The notes beneath the pieces are model-generated. The model ran no database searches, was not told the origin of the DNA, and saw only the letters and a program-made list of their open reading frames with translations. DNA of 55,354 bases from a bacterium CG_4_9_14_3_um_filter_65_15 (GTDB taxonomy: Bacteria > Krumholzibacteriota > Krumholzibacteriia > LZORAL124-64-63), in NCBI GenBank assembly GCA_002790835.1, contig PFVX01000032.1, positions 1 to 55,354 of the forward strand. Reading direction: 5' to 3'. How positions within the stretch are numbered: the first letter of the stretch is position 1; every line of letters starts with the position of its first letter. Position numbers and translations under genes: made by a program. Shown here piece after piece: positions 17,621 through 30,041 of this stretch.

Positions 17621-19419
17621 GTTGCTTGAGCTCCTTCGCTCCCTGGCGCCGTCCGGTGAATCTGCCAGGTTTGGTATCCCTGCAGGATGGTGTTCACGAG
17701 CCAGTAGAGCACCAGCCCGGACGGCATGTTGTAGAAGATGAAGATCATGAACAGCGGCATCATGGTATTCATGGCGGCCATCTGGCCGCCGGCACCGCTG
17801 GTCGGCGTCAACTTGGTCTGGAAGTACATGGCCACGGACATCAGGATCGGCAACACGTTCAGGTCACTGCCCAGGAACGGCAGGGAGAACGGGAGGGTCG
17901 TGATGGCGTCGGGCTGGGAAAGGTCGGAGATCCACAACACAAATGGCTGCCCCCGCAGGGAAATGGTGTGGTTCAGCGCCTGATACAGGGCGATAAAAAC
18001 CGGAGATTGGACCAGTAGCGGCAGACACCCGGACATGGGATTGACCTTTTCGTCCTTGTACATCTGCATGGTCGCCTGGTTCAGCTTCTCCTTGTCGTCC
18101 TTGTACTTCTCCTGCAGGGCCTTCAGCTTGGGCTGCAATTCCTGCATCTTCTTCATGGATTTGGTCGAGGTCTTGGTCAGCGGGTAGAACATCATCTTCG
18201 TCAGCACGGAGAAGATGATGATGATCACCCCGTAGTTGGGAATGAAGTTGTGCATCAACTTCAGACCCCACAGGACCACCTCCGTCAGTGGGCGGAAGAC
18301 CTTCCAGCCCAGGTCCATGGATTTTTCCAGACCTACTCCGTAGGATTCGAGCAGCTCGGCCTCCTGAGGGCCGACATAGAAATCGAGGCGCGCCCCGGCG
18401 ATTTCATCGCCCACTCCGCGACGGGCCGGCAAATCGATGGACCAGGACTGAGTCCCGGTTTCCTGATCGCCGCCCAGGCGGATGGTGCCCTCGATCGGTT
18501 CCCCCTGCCCTTGGGGAACCATGCCTACGATGGTGAAGTAGCGGTCCTGCAGGCCGGCGAACCGCACCGATCCACGCCACTGGCCGGAGACCTTCTCCTC
18601 GCTCTTGGCCAGATCGCCGTGTTTTTTGAAATGCAACTCATCGCCCACCTGCGCCATGCCCCGCATGGCCACGGCCTCCAGCCGCTGGATGCGCTCAGTG
18701 GGTGCGATGCCCTGGTTCCAGCCCAAACGGATGGCCTCGGGGGCGCCCACCCGGGCAAGGGTCGCCTGGGCCCCCGGGCCCGCGCGAACAACAAAAAGAT
18801 CCACCTGATGGTCATAGGTTTCGGAATGGAAGGTAAAGACCTTGCGAACCTCCAGGTCCCCCGCCAGGCCTACTGTGAGGGTCAGACTTGCGCTTCCCGA
18901 GCTTTCGACCAGGTCGATCCGCTCCTTGTCCGCGCCATAGACAACGCTACCGAGATCGAGGTCCGTCGCCCGGAACTGGACCATGTCCACGCCCTGGTTC
19001 GGGATTTCCTCGGGCACGAGATTGACCACGCCGCCTTGCCAGCTCGAGAAGCCGACGCCGTCCCAGCGCACCACGCGACCACCCTGGGTCGAGATCTTCA
19101 TCTCGTACAAGGGCGTTCGCACCACGATGTCCTCGGGCGTCGCCCGGGTCACCACGGCAAGAGGATTGCCGGAGGCGCTTTCGGCAAAATCCTTGGGCGG
19201 ATTTTCCTGGGTCGTTTCGGCTTCCGGACTCATGGCGGTGTCGGCCAGATCGTCCTGGACGACGGTCGTAGGGGCTTCATCGGCCGGGGAACGGTCACTG
19301 CGGTCCACGACTGCGCCCGCGGGCGGGGCCTCCTGGGGAAAGAACTTCTGCATGATCAGGGGGTAACCGGTCAAAATCAGGAATATCAGCACGAATGCCA
19401 GAATCATGCGCCTATCCAT
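17617..19419 (-). CDS. yidC: Membrane protein insertase YidC
   Basis: 600 residues from the ATG at 19419 ([27 protein letters not shown]). A longer start is rejected because it lies inside yidD and lacks homology. One N-terminal membrane helix is followed by a large periplasmic beta domain (about 60-350), as in Gram-negative YidC. Then comes the conserved five-helix insertase core, including the hydrophilic-groove helix with [21 protein letters not shown] as cytoplasmic loop, [21 protein letters not shown], and [20 protein letters not shown]. It inserts and folds inner-membrane proteins with or without Sec. The stop overlaps jag's start (ATGA). Confidence 0.97.
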   Translation of the reverse strand: MDRRMILAFVLIFLILTGYPLIMQKFFPQEAPPAGAVVDRSDRSPADEAPTTVVQDDLADTAMSPEAETTQENPPKDFAESASGNPLAVVTRATPEDIVVRTPLYEMKISTQGGRVVRWDGVGFSSWQGGVVNLVPEEIPNQGVDMVQFRATDLDLGSVVYGADKERIDLVESSGSASLTLTVGLAGDLEVRKVFTFHSETYDHQVDLFVVRAGPGAQATLARVGAPEAIRLGWNQGIAPTERIQRLEAVAMRGMAQVGDELHFKKHGDLAKSEEKVSGQWRGSVRFAGLQDRYFTIVGMVPQGQGEPIEGTIRLGGDQETGTQSWSIDLPARRGVGDEIAGARLDFYVGPQEAELLESYGVGLEKSMDLGWKVFRPLTEVVLWGLKLMHNFIPNYGVIIIIFSVLTKMMFYPLTKTSTKSMKKMQELQPKLKALQEKYKDDKEKLNQATMQMYKDEKVNPMSGCLPLLVQSPVFIALYQALNHTISLRGQPFVLWISDLSQPDAITTLPFSLPFLGSDLNVLPILMSVAMYFQTKLTPTSGAGGQMAAMNTMMPLFMIFIFYNMPSGLVLYWLVNTILQGYQTWQIHRTAPGSEGAQAT

Positions 19420-19699
19420 GGGCGGGATCTCCGTGGTGGCAAGGGGGAGTCGCAGGGGAGGTCGGCGAGTCGCCGAAATCACAGGGAACGGGGGGCACGG
19501 GGTCGTTTCCGCCCGGGTGCCAGGGATGGCAGCGGGCGACCCTGCACAGGGTCAACCAACCGCCGCGCAACAGGCCGTGTCGCTGCAGGGCTTCGGCGCC
19601 ATATGCGGAACAGGAGGGGAAATAACGGCAAGTCGCCGGCAGAAGCGGGGAAACCCAGCGCCGGTAGAACAAGATCAGATAATAGGGCACTCGCCACAT
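19412..19699 (-). CDS. yidD: Membrane protein insertion efficiency factor YidD
   Basis: 95 residues from ATG at 19699. The family core is plain: [20 protein letters not shown], then [28 protein letters not shown], and HPGGNDPVP. It is a small amphipathic protein that assists YidC at the inner face of the membrane. It overlaps the yidC start by eight bases. A TTG at 19705 would add two residues. Confidence 0.95.
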   Translation of the reverse strand: MWRVPYYLILFYRRWVSPLLPATCRYFPSCSAYGAEALQRHGLLRGGWLTLCRVARCHPWHPGGNDPVPPVPCDFGDSPTSPATPPCHHGDPAHG

Positions 19700-19793
19700 G
19701 GACAACCCACTTGCGTTCTGCCCCTGGGTGGATGGTCAGGGTGGGGCGTCGAACGCACGTTGCCAGGCGGTTCCGTTTTCACCCCCGGATCGT

Positions 19794-20201
19794 TCACGCG
19801 GGGCGGAGATTCGTTTCGGGGATTTCGAGCAGGTGGTCCAGCTCTCGGCGCACGTCTTCGGCGCCGGCCGTCAAGATGGCCCCCCGGGCCACAAGAACCA
19901 CCCACAGGCCCCCGGGCTGTTCTCCGGCGATCGTGTTCGCCGCCGAATCCGGAAAGAACCTGGTCCGAACGGCTTCGGGCCCGCCAGCCCGGCCAAGAAC
20001 GCCATTGCGCACAGCTTCGCGCAGCAATCGCTTGGCCCGGTTGCGCTGCACGGCGCCGCCGACTTTCCGGCTGGCTACCACGGCGCGGGCTTCATCGGAG
20101 CCGTCCAACAGATACACTACGAGCAGTCGCCCTATTCGTTTGACGCCTCGCTCGTAGACCGTTTTGAATTCCGACTTTTTTGCCAGGGACCGCTGCTTCA
20201 T
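19794..20201 (-). CDS. rnpA: Ribonuclease P protein component
   Basis: 135 residues. The conserved RNA-binding loop is SRKVGGAVQRNRAKRLLREAVR (about 44-65) after the N-terminal strand-helix MKQRSLAKKSEFKTVYERG. It binds the P RNA and helps mature tRNA 5' ends. Compared with typical 115-120-residue RnpA, it carries an extra loop (about 68-95, Gly/Pro/Arg-rich) between the conserved helix and the strand LWVVLVARG. It lies 51 bases downstream of rpmH, the usual order. Confidence 0.95.
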   Translation of the reverse strand: MKQRSLAKKSEFKTVYERGVKRIGRLLVVYLLDGSDEARAVVASRKVGGAVQRNRAKRLLREAVRNGVLGRAGGPEAVRTRFFPDSAANTIAGEQPGGLWVVLVARGAILTAGAEDVRRELDHLLEIPETNLRPA

Positions 20202-20252
20202 GGCTCAGGCCTTGATAAGGCCGGCGAAAGCGGGGGCCCGGGTCTCAATGAT

Positions 20253-20387
20253 TCAAGCGGAAATGCGCTTACGGCCCTTGGCCCGGCGCCGCTTGAGGAC
20301 CAGGCGACCCGCCTTGGTCGACATCCGCTTGCGGAAGCCGTGCCGATGCGCGCGCTTGATATTGCTCGGTTGAAATGTCCGCTTCAC
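20253..20387 (-). CDS. rpmH: Large ribosomal subunit protein bL34
   Basis: 44 residues, starting [20 protein letters not shown] and ending RKRISA, an essentially canonical L34: very basic and of the exact usual length. Start is GTG at 20387 with AAAGGAGAT five bases upstream. It is the first gene of the leftward rpmH-rnpA-yidD-yidC run and borders the origin. Confidence 0.97.
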   Translation of the reverse strand: MKRTFQPSNIKRAHRHGFRKRMSTKAGRLVLKRRRAKGRKRISA

Positions 20388-20420
20388 GGAGATCTCCTTT
20401 GATTTGATTTCAACCGGGCA

Positions 20421-20449
20421 AGGTTAATGAAGGGCCGGCCCAGTGTCAA
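20421..20449 (-). promoter_or_regulatory. rpmH promoter
   Basis: On the minus strand a perfect TTGACA (plus 20444-20449), 17-base spacer, and TAACCT (plus 20421-20426). It lies 34 bases upstream of the rpmH GTG and fires away from dnaA. Confidence 0.65.
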
Positions 20450-20454
20450 GGAAA

Positions 20455-20817
20455 ACAGGGGTTTATCCCCAGGCCCAAATCGCCCGGACGGGTATGTCGA
20501 TTTCATGACGATGTCCCGGAGGGTTTGCGAGACCAGCGGTCGAAAAATAACCGACCCGTCCTACCTATCGCAAATTCAACTGGTTGCCGTGACCCGGACG
20601 GACCCGAAATTTTGGCCCGGAAAAATCCCTTGCCCGGCCCCAGGTGCCGTGATAATTTCCACACAGGTGGTGACAGCGCCAAAAGGGCACAGAAAAGTTA
20701 TCCACAGTTTCTGGATTTTGTGGATAACTTATTTTATTCCCCTTTTAAATTGTTTATCTGTTTTATTGTCAATGCCTTGCGTTCTTGGGTGGATGTGGAT
20801 AACCTGGAGGAGATCGT
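20455..20817. other. oriC: Chromosomal replication origin, dnaA-proximal part
   Basis: The rpmH-dnaA gap contains three perfect DnaA boxes: TTATCCACA at 20698-20706 (plus), and the same sequence on the minus strand at 20719-20727 and 20794-20802. A weaker TTATCCCCA lies at 20463-20471. An AT-rich block (about 20728-20772, nearly all A/T with runs of T) between the second and third boxes is the likely unwinding element. Gene direction switches here, leftward before and rightward after. Location between rpmH and dnaA is the classical origin position. Confidence 0.88.
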
Positions 20818-22272
20818 GTGTCCGTGACAGATCGTCAATCCCCCGATTCCCCCCGCCGTCTCGATTCCCATTGGCCAGAAATCCTGGATCTTGTTAGGCA
20901 GAAGGTCGCCCAACAGACCTTCAACACCTGGTTTTTGCCGCTGGTGCCCTCTGATGAGGAAGTCAACCCGGTCGAATCCGGTGTTATGGGCGTCACCTGT
21001 CCCAATCATTTCTTTTTGGACTGGTTCAGCGAGCACCACCTGGGTGCCTTGAACGAAGCCGGTTCCGTATATTTCGCCGGCAAGGTCGGTTTCCGTCTTT
21101 CGGTGGCGGAGTCATCCCTCCCCGCCGGGGCGAATATCCTGGGTTCTTTCCCCGGAGATGCCCTGCCGATGGATGCCGACGAAGCCGGGTCGAGCGAGCA
21201 CAAAACCTCCTCGCCGCCTCCTTCGGCCCGCCTCGGCCAGGCCATCCACCTCAACCCCGATTACACCTTCGACAACTTTGTCGTCGGATCGGGAACCGAT
21301 CTGGCCTTTGCCGCGGCTACGGCCATCGCCCGCAATCCGGGTGACCGATTCAACCCCTTGTTCGTCCACGGGGGGGTCGGCCTCGGCAAAACCCACCTGA
21401 TGCATGCGGTCGGCAACGCCGTCGCCAGGGAGTGGCCGCAGAAACGCATTTGCTATATTACCGCCGAGACGTTCATGAACGAGCTCATCGGGTCGATCCG
21501 GGACAACCGCACCCCCGAATTCAAGCTCAAGTACCGGGGCATGGACGTGCTCCTGGTGGATGATGTCGCCTTCCTGGCCGGCAAGGAGTCCACCCAGGAG
21601 GAGTTTTTCCACACCTTCAACGCCCTTTACGACCTCAAGAAGCAGATCGTGTTGACGTCCGACCGCTCGCCAAAGGAGATCACGACCCTGGAGGAGCGCC
21701 TGCGCTCCCGGTTCGAGTGGGGGCTCATCACCGATATCCAGGCGCCGAACCTCGAGACGCGTATGGCGATCCTGAGGCGGAAGGTCGAGGTCAACCAGAT
21801 CTACATCCCCGACGACGTCATCGCCTTTATTGCAGAAAATATCACCGACAATATCCGCCGCCTTGAGGGGGCACTGATTCGTCTGCTGGCTTTTGCGAGT
21901 CTGACTGGGCGGGATATTTCCCTGGAGATGGCCTCCGAGGTTCTCTCCTCCTTTTTCCAGGGAAATTCCGCCGGACCGCTCAAGATCGCCGATGTCATGA
22001 CGGTTGTGGGCAACGCCCACGAACTGACGGTCGATCAATTGAAGTCCAAACGACGCACCCAGGACCTGGCCCGGGCCCGTCAGATCGCAATGTACCTAGC
22101 CCGTGAGATGACCGGTGCCTCCCTCAACCAAATCGGGCGCTCCTTCGGCAACAGGGACCACTCCACAGTGGCCCACGCTTGCCAGAAGATTCAGAAGGAG
22201 ATGGCCGCTGATCCCCGCTTCCGCGGTTCGGTACGAGACCTGCAAGACCGACTGCGGGAGCGGCGAGTCTGA
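20818..22272 (+). CDS. dnaA: Chromosomal replication initiator DnaA
   Basis: 484 residues. Domain I (about 15-95) has WPEILDLVRQKVAQQTFNTWF; domain II is a short Ser/Pro linker. The domain III AAA+ ATPase has Walker A HGGVGLGKTHLMHAVGN (near 185) and Walker B VLLVDDVAFLAG. The domain IV DNA-binding signature is GRSFGNRDHSTVAHACQKI. It opens the origin by binding the boxes on either side of its gene. GTG start at 20818 with GGAGGAGAT just upstream. Confidence 0.98.
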   Translation: MSVTDRQSPDSPRRLDSHWPEILDLVRQKVAQQTFNTWFLPLVPSDEEVNPVESGVMGVTCPNHFFLDWFSEHHLGALNEAGSVYFAGKVGFRLSVAESSLPAGANILGSFPGDALPMDADEAGSSEHKTSSPPPSARLGQAIHLNPDYTFDNFVVGSGTDLAFAAATAIARNPGDRFNPLFVHGGVGLGKTHLMHAVGNAVAREWPQKRICYITAETFMNELIGSIRDNRTPEFKLKYRGMDVLLVDDVAFLAGKESTQEEFFHTFNALYDLKKQIVLTSDRSPKEITTLEERLRSRFEWGLITDIQAPNLETRMAILRRKVEVNQIYIPDDVIAFIAENITDNIRRLEGALIRLLAFASLTGRDISLEMASEVLSSFFQGNSAGPLKIADVMTVVGNAHELTVDQLKSKRRTQDLARARQIAMYLAREMTGASLNQIGRSFGNRDHSTVAHACQKIQKEMAADPRFRGSVRDLQDRLRERRV

Positions 22273-22619
22273 TTATATCCTGGGATAACTTCGGGGATAA
22301 TCAGAGGACAACAGAACACTCATCCCCAATCGCCGCGGGTCTTGGAATGCACCAGGGGGACAACGTGAAACAACTCCAAATTTTTTCCCCGAATTTTTCC
22401 CCGACAAAAAGGGCCGGGAACCGGAGAATCATGGCCCCGTGGAACACCTGGAAGAGTTTATCCCCACTATCCCCAGGTCCTATATCTGTTACAGGTTTTG
22501 TTCTTATCAATAGAGAAGAATGGATGGCACGTGAGACTTGCTTGGAATGATCTGATCTCCTATCATGGCTTTCCCCGTGACACGGACCCAGTGCTTACCC
22601 TCAAGCGGAGGACCCGATC
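22273..22619. other. dnaA-dnaN intergenic region with variant DnaA boxes
   Basis: 347 bases without a gene. TTATCCCCA occurs at 22458-22466, and TTATCCC-type sequences on the minus strand around 22281-22288 and 22293-22300. T-runs (22379-22402) and several AT-rich patches follow. The region probably forms the second half of a bipartite origin around dnaA and carries the dnaN promoter. I find no small gene or terminator with confidence. Confidence 0.55.
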
Positions 22620-23759
22620 GTGAAATTCGAGATCCAGCAGGAAGAATTCCAGAAGGCCCTGGACCTGGTTGTGAACGTGGTGCCGGCCAAGACACCCATG
22701 CCGATTCTGACCTGCGTGCTGATGGAGATCGTTGGCGACCGTCTTTCCCTGTCGGCCACCAACCTCGAAAATTCCATCGTGACGAGCACCGACCAAATCA
22801 CGGTCAAGACCGAGGGTAAGATCGCGGTTCCTGCCGGAAAACTGGTTCCCTTCGTGCGCAGTCTCAGGCCGGGAAAAGTTTCAGTTTCCACCAAGGATCA
22901 GGACATCCAGGTCGTCGGTGGTAAGACCCGACTGACCGAGAAGACGATGAAGGCCGACGAATACCCTGCGCTCAAGCCGCTGAAGGAAAAGAACGGTTTT
23001 GCGGTGGATGGTCGGATCCTGGTGGACATGATCAACGACACGAGCTACGCCGTTTCACGCGATGAGACCCGGCCCGCGCTGATGGGGATTCTGTGGGAAA
23101 TCCGGGCCACGGAATTGAATCTGGTCGCTACCGACGCCCATCGCCTGGCGCTGAGCAAAAAGGCCATGAGCTGGGATGCCCCGGGCGACAAGGATCTCAT
23201 CGTAAGGACCTCCGGACTGCGCCACCTGCCGAAGATCGTGGCCGCCATGGCCGAAAACGACGAAGGTGGTCATCCCATCACGATTTTCATGAGCGACAAC
23301 CAGCTCTCTTTCCTTTGCGGTGACACCATTTTGCACGTTCAGATTCTCGAAGGCCCGTTCCCGGATTACCACGCGGTCATTCCCTCGGACAACGACAAGG
23401 ATCTGACGGTGGACAAGGCGTCCCTGATCCAGGCCATTCGCCGCGTGTCCATCACGGCCGACCGCATGAGCAGCCAGATCCGGCTCGGCATCGAAGCCGG
23501 CCGCATGGAGCTTTCAGCCCGCGGAACCGACGGAAGCCAGTCCGAGGACGAACTGGAAATTTCCTACGACGGCGAGCCTCTGGAAATCGGCTTCAACTAC
23601 ACCTACCTGGTCGACATCCTCAAGAACATCCGTACCGAGTCGGTGACCCTTTCCCTGCGGGATGCCCAGAGCGCCGCCCTGCTGCGGCCGGTCGGGGACG
23701 CAGGCGAGGAAACCGGGGTCCTGTGTTTGTTGATGCCCCTGCGGCTGGCAGGAGAATGA
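22620..23759 (+). CDS. dnaN: DNA polymerase III beta sliding clamp
   Basis: 379 residues, the usual clamp length, with three repeated clamp domains. Recognisable segments include MKFEIQQEEFQKALDLVVNVVPAKTPMPILTCVLMEI, the TRPALMGILWEI repeat boundary, ATDAHRLAL and FPDYHAVIP. It encircles DNA and tethers the polymerase. GTG start with CGGAGGA eight bases upstream. The stop is one base from recF's TTG. Confidence 0.97.
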   Translation: MKFEIQQEEFQKALDLVVNVVPAKTPMPILTCVLMEIVGDRLSLSATNLENSIVTSTDQITVKTEGKIAVPAGKLVPFVRSLRPGKVSVSTKDQDIQVVGGKTRLTEKTMKADEYPALKPLKEKNGFAVDGRILVDMINDTSYAVSRDETRPALMGILWEIRATELNLVATDAHRLALSKKAMSWDAPGDKDLIVRTSGLRHLPKIVAAMAENDEGGHPITIFMSDNQLSFLCGDTILHVQILEGPFPDYHAVIPSDNDKDLTVDKASLIQAIRRVSITADRMSSQIRLGIEAGRMELSARGTDGSQSEDELEISYDGEPLEIGFNYTYLVDILKNIRTESVTLSLRDAQSAALLRPVGDAGEETGVLCLLMPLRLAGE

Positions 23760-23760
23760 T

Positions 23761-24932
23761 TTGCACATCCGGTCGGCCACCCTTGCCGGGTACCGGAACC
23801 TCACAGATGCCGATCTCGATTTTTCGCCCCGGGTCAACCTTGTCCTGGGGCGAAACGGTGAAGGCAAGACCAATCTCCTGGAAGCCCTGAACTACTTCGC
23901 CCTGGGCCGCTCCCACCGCGGCAGCCGCAACGAAGACCTCATCGCCTTCGACGGCGACGATCTCCATGTGAGGCTGGAGGTGTGCCGCAACGGCGAGATT
24001 TCCTTCACCTGCGAATACGGGCTGAACCGCCGGGGGGAAAGCCGTCTGCGGATCGACGGGGAAGCCGTTGTCCGCCGCACGGACCTGGTCGGTCGCCTGG
24101 CAACGGTGTTCTTCAATCCCGAAACCACCCAGCTGGTCCGGGGCGGGCCCCGCTACCGGAGACAATACCTGGATCTCGGCCGATCCGAAATCGACCCGGT
24201 CTACCTGCAGGATCTGTCGGCTTTCCAGCGGGCCCTGCGCCAGAAGGGAACGCTGCTGCGCGACCTCCGGCGAGGCGTCCTGGAACCTGGAGAAACCCGC
24301 CGGGAACTGGTGGCGTGGAACCGTGAACTCGCTCGGGCGTCGGCCACGGTTTGCCTGGGCCGGGTGCGCGAAACCGCGCTTCTCAACGGCTTTGTCCAGG
24401 CCAATCACAACGCGTTGTTGGACAATGATTTGGAATTAATCCTGGTTTATCGGCCACGATTGGAGTGCCTGCAGGGCGTGACGGAGGAAAAAGCCGGCAA
24501 CCCCGATTTTCCCGGGCAATTAGAACGGGAAATTGCACAGGAATTGGACTATATTGTGGAGCAGGAAATCCGGCGCGGTCGGCCCTTGGCCGGGCCCCAA
24601 TTCGACGACCTGGAAATCGGCCTCGACGGGGTGGATTTGCGTCAGTTCGGCTCGCAGGGCGAGACGCGCACCGCGGCCATCGCCATGACCCTGGCTCGTA
24701 GTGATGTCCTGTTTGCGACGCAGAAGGTTCGGCCGGTCATCTTCTTCGATGACATCTTCAGTGAACTGGATCGTGAACGAGCTCGGCGGTTGCAGGAAAT
24801 GGCGGCCAGCCTGCATCAGGTGTTCATCGCCACGGCCAGGCCCGAGGATGTCGAAGGCTGGGAGCCCCGGGACATGCGCCGTTGGCGCATGGAATCGGGA
24901 CGAGCCGTTCCCGCGACAGTGGATGGGATGAC

Positions 24933-24936
<4 letters not shown>
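23761..24936 (+). CDS. recF: DNA repair and gap-recognition protein RecF
   Basis: 391 residues. The SMC-like ATPase has Walker A LGRNGEGKTNLLEAL (about 32), family signature LAGPQFDDLEIGLDG, ABC-type SQGETRTAAIAMTLA, and Walker B PVIFFDDIFSELD. It loads RecA at single-stranded gaps with RecO and RecR. The start is TTG at 23761 directly after dnaN, and the stop overlaps the next gene (ATGA). Confidence 0.95.
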
Positions 24937-27273
<2,337 letters not shown>

Positions 27274-27295
27274 ACCAACTCAACCGAGGCGATCC

Positions 27296-29860
27296 ATGGC
27301 TGACGAAACCAGCAGCAACGGACCCGGCGACGACGGCCGGGAGGATAACGGTCCGGAGCAGACGCCGCAGCTGCCGAGCCCGGGCGAGACGATCAACGAC
27401 GTGGGCATCGCCGACAAGATGCGCACGTCCTACATCGAATATTCCATGAGCGTCATCATCAGCCGCGCGCTCCCCGACGTGCGCGACGGCCTGAAGCCCG
27501 TGCACAGGCGCGTGCTCACGGCGATGAACGACCTGAACCTTCAGCCGGGCCGGCCCTACCGCAAGTCCGCCAAGATCACCGGTGACACCACGGGTAACTA
27601 CCACCCGCACGGCACCACCGCGGTGTACGACACACTGGTGCGCATGGCGCAGGATTTCAGCCTGCGCTATCCGCTCGTGGACGGGCAGGGCAACTTCGGT
27701 TCCGTCGACGGGGACAACGCTGCGGCCGAACGCTATACCGAAGCCCGGTTGACGAAGTTCGCCACCGAGCTGATGAGCGATCTCGACAAGGACACCGCCG
27801 ACTTCGTGCCCAACTACGACGGCTCCCGCATGATGCCGGCGGTGATGCCGTCGAAGGTGCCCAACCTCCTGGTCAACGGGGCCGACGGAATCGCGGTGGG
27901 AATGGCCACCAAGATCCCGCCCCACAACATGGGCGAGATCTGCGACGGCCTGCTTGCGGTGCTGGACAACCCGGAAATGGAGCCTATCCAGATTCTGGAA
28001 TACGTCCAGGGGCCCGATTTCCCCACCGGCGGCATCATCCACGGTCGCAAGGGAATCTACGACTACATCACGACCGGCCGGGGCCGCGTGGTGGTGCGCG
28101 CGCGCACGGAAACCGAACTGCTGGAAAACGGTCGCAGCCGCATCATCGTCAGCGAAATCCCCTACCAGGTGAACAAGTCCTCGCTCATCGAAAAGATTGC
28201 CGGGCTGGTGCGGGGCGGCGTCATCGAGGGCATCAGCGACCTGCGCGACGAGAGCGACCGCGGGGGCATGCGGATCGTGATCCAGCTCAAGAAGGAGGCC
28301 TTCCCACAGGTCGTCCTGAACAAGCTCTTCGCCCACACCTTCATGCAGACGACGTTCGGCGTGATCAACCTGGCGCTGGTGGACAACCAGCCCCGGATCA
28401 TGTCCATGGTCCAGACCATGCGGGAGTTCCTGGCTTTCCGCGAGGAAGTCGTGGTCCGCCGCACGCGCTATGAACTGCGCAAGGCCGAGGAGCGCGCCCA
28501 CATTCTCGAAGGCTACCGCATCGCCCTGGACAACATCGACGCCATCGTCGAGCTCATCAAGACCAGCGAATCGGTGGATACCGCGCGCGAGGGGCTGATG
28601 TCCCGCTTCGGGTTGTCCGAGGTGCAGGCCCAGGCGATCCTGGACATGCGGCTGGCCAGGCTGACCGGCCTGGAGCGCCGGAAGATCGAGGACGAGTACC
28701 AGGCGTTGGTCATGCGGATCGGCGAGCTGAAGGCGATTCTCGACAGCCGCGACCTGGTGCTCGGCATCGTCCGCAGCGAAATCAACGACGTTCGCGGCAC
28801 CTACGCCGACGAGCGGCGCACGGACATCGTCGAGGACGAGGGCGAAATCGACCTCGAGGACCTGATCGCCGACGAGCCGATGGTGGTGACCCTCAGCAAC
28901 CAGGGCTACGCCAAGCGCCTGCCCCTGGATACCTACCACCAGCAAGGACGTGGTGGCAAGGGCATCACCGCCATGGGCACCAAGGAAGAGGACTTCGTCG
29001 ACAACCTCTTCATCGCCTCGACCCATTCCTACCTGCTGGTGTTGACCGAGGGCGGCCAGCTCTACTGGTTGAAGGTGCACCGGATCCCCAAGGTCGGCCG
29101 CACCTCCAAGGGCAAGCCGCTGGTCAACCTGATCCAGATCCAACCGGGCGACCGGATCCACGCCGTGGTGCCGGTGCGGGAATTCAGCGAAGGACGGTTC
29201 CTGGCCTTCGCGACCAACCAGGGCATCGTCAAGCGTACCCCGCTGACCGACTTCTCGCGGCCCCGCCAGGCCGGGATCCGGGCCATCACCCTGCTGGAGG
29301 GCGAACACCTGGTGTCGGTGCGCGAGACCGACGGCACGGGCCACGTCATCCTGGCCGCGAGCAACGGCATGGCCATTCGCTTTGCCGAGGACCAGGTCCG
29401 CAGCATGGGCCGCACCGCGCGCGGCGTACGCGGCATCGCCCTGAAAGAGGGGGAGGTCGTGGTCGGCATGGTGGTGGTCGATCCCGAGGAGACCGATGTC
29501 TCCCTGCTGGCGGTCACGGACAACGGATACGGTAAGCGTACGCCCGTGGAGGACTACCGCTCGCAGAACCGCGGCGGCAAGGGCCTGATCACCATCAAGT
29601 GCAACCGCCGCAACGGCCCGTTGATGGCCATCCGCGAAGTTTTGCCCGGGGAGCAGCTCATGGTCATCACCCGCCAGGGGACCATGATCCGCATCGCCCT
29701 GGATGACGTGTCCCAACAGGGCCGCAATACCCAGGGCGTGCGCATCATCAACCTGAAGGGCGAAGACCGGGTGGCGTCCATTGCCCGAATCACCCATGAG
29801 GCCATGGCCGAGAACGACCCGGAGGCGGTTCAAGACCCTGGGGATGAACCGGTTGCGTAA
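27296..29860 (+). CDS. gyrA: DNA gyrase subunit A
   Basis: 854 residues from ATG at 27296 (MADETSSNGPGDDG); the in-frame upstream extension overlaps gyrB and is non-homologous. The catalytic Tyr lies in AERYTEARLTKFA (about 146). The quinolone-resistance region reads GDTTGNYHPHGTTAVYDTLVRMAQDFSLRYPLVDGQGNFGSVDGD. The C-terminal beta-pinwheel has the GyrA box QQGRGGKG. It breaks and rejoins DNA in the gyrase tetramer. It lies 22 bases after gyrB. Confidence 0.98.
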   Translation: MADETSSNGPGDDGREDNGPEQTPQLPSPGETINDVGIADKMRTSYIEYSMSVIISRALPDVRDGLKPVHRRVLTAMNDLNLQPGRPYRKSAKITGDTTGNYHPHGTTAVYDTLVRMAQDFSLRYPLVDGQGNFGSVDGDNAAAERYTEARLTKFATELMSDLDKDTADFVPNYDGSRMMPAVMPSKVPNLLVNGADGIAVGMATKIPPHNMGEICDGLLAVLDNPEMEPIQILEYVQGPDFPTGGIIHGRKGIYDYITTGRGRVVVRARTETELLENGRSRIIVSEIPYQVNKSSLIEKIAGLVRGGVIEGISDLRDESDRGGMRIVIQLKKEAFPQVVLNKLFAHTFMQTTFGVINLALVDNQPRIMSMVQTMREFLAFREEVVVRRTRYELRKAEERAHILEGYRIALDNIDAIVELIKTSESVDTAREGLMSRFGLSEVQAQAILDMRLARLTGLERRKIEDEYQALVMRIGELKAILDSRDLVLGIVRSEINDVRGTYADERRTDIVEDEGEIDLEDLIADEPMVVTLSNQGYAKRLPLDTYHQQGRGGKGITAMGTKEEDFVDNLFIASTHSYLLVLTEGGQLYWLKVHRIPKVGRTSKGKPLVNLIQIQPGDRIHAVVPVREFSEGRFLAFATNQGIVKRTPLTDFSRPRQAGIRAITLLEGEHLVSVRETDGTGHVILAASNGMAIRFAEDQVRSMGRTARGVRGIALKEGEVVVGMVVVDPEETDVSLLAVTDNGYGKRTPVEDYRSQNRGGKGLITIKCNRRNGPLMAIREVLPGEQLMVITRQGTMIRIALDDVSQQGRNTQGVRIINLKGEDRVASIARITHEAMAENDPEAVQDPGDEPVA

Positions 29861-29903
29861 CACCGGGCTCCGGGGCATGGGATGGAAAAAGCCTTGCAGC
29901 TTT

Positions 29904-29937
29904 CCGGGCGGGGACCACACCCCCGCCCGGCCTTATT
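29904..29937 (+). terminator. Terminator after gyrA
   Basis: Ten-bp perfect GC stem (CCGGGCGGGG at 29904-29913 with CCCCGCCCGG at 29921-29930), seven-base loop, then CCTTATTT. The T-tract is weak, so efficiency is uncertain. Confidence 0.65.
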
Positions 29938-30041
29938 TACATTCCCGGAACATGTGGTTTACCATGGGGTTTTTCCAGCCTGGGACCGCACCGGTTTTTC
30001 GTGATTTGCCCCAGCCCCGCCGCCGCCGCTAGTATCAGGCC

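Noticed and set aside
15737-17629. Plus-strand open frame across mnmE and jag
   Set aside because: Opposite strand of well-supported genes; repeat-driven low-complexity sequence.
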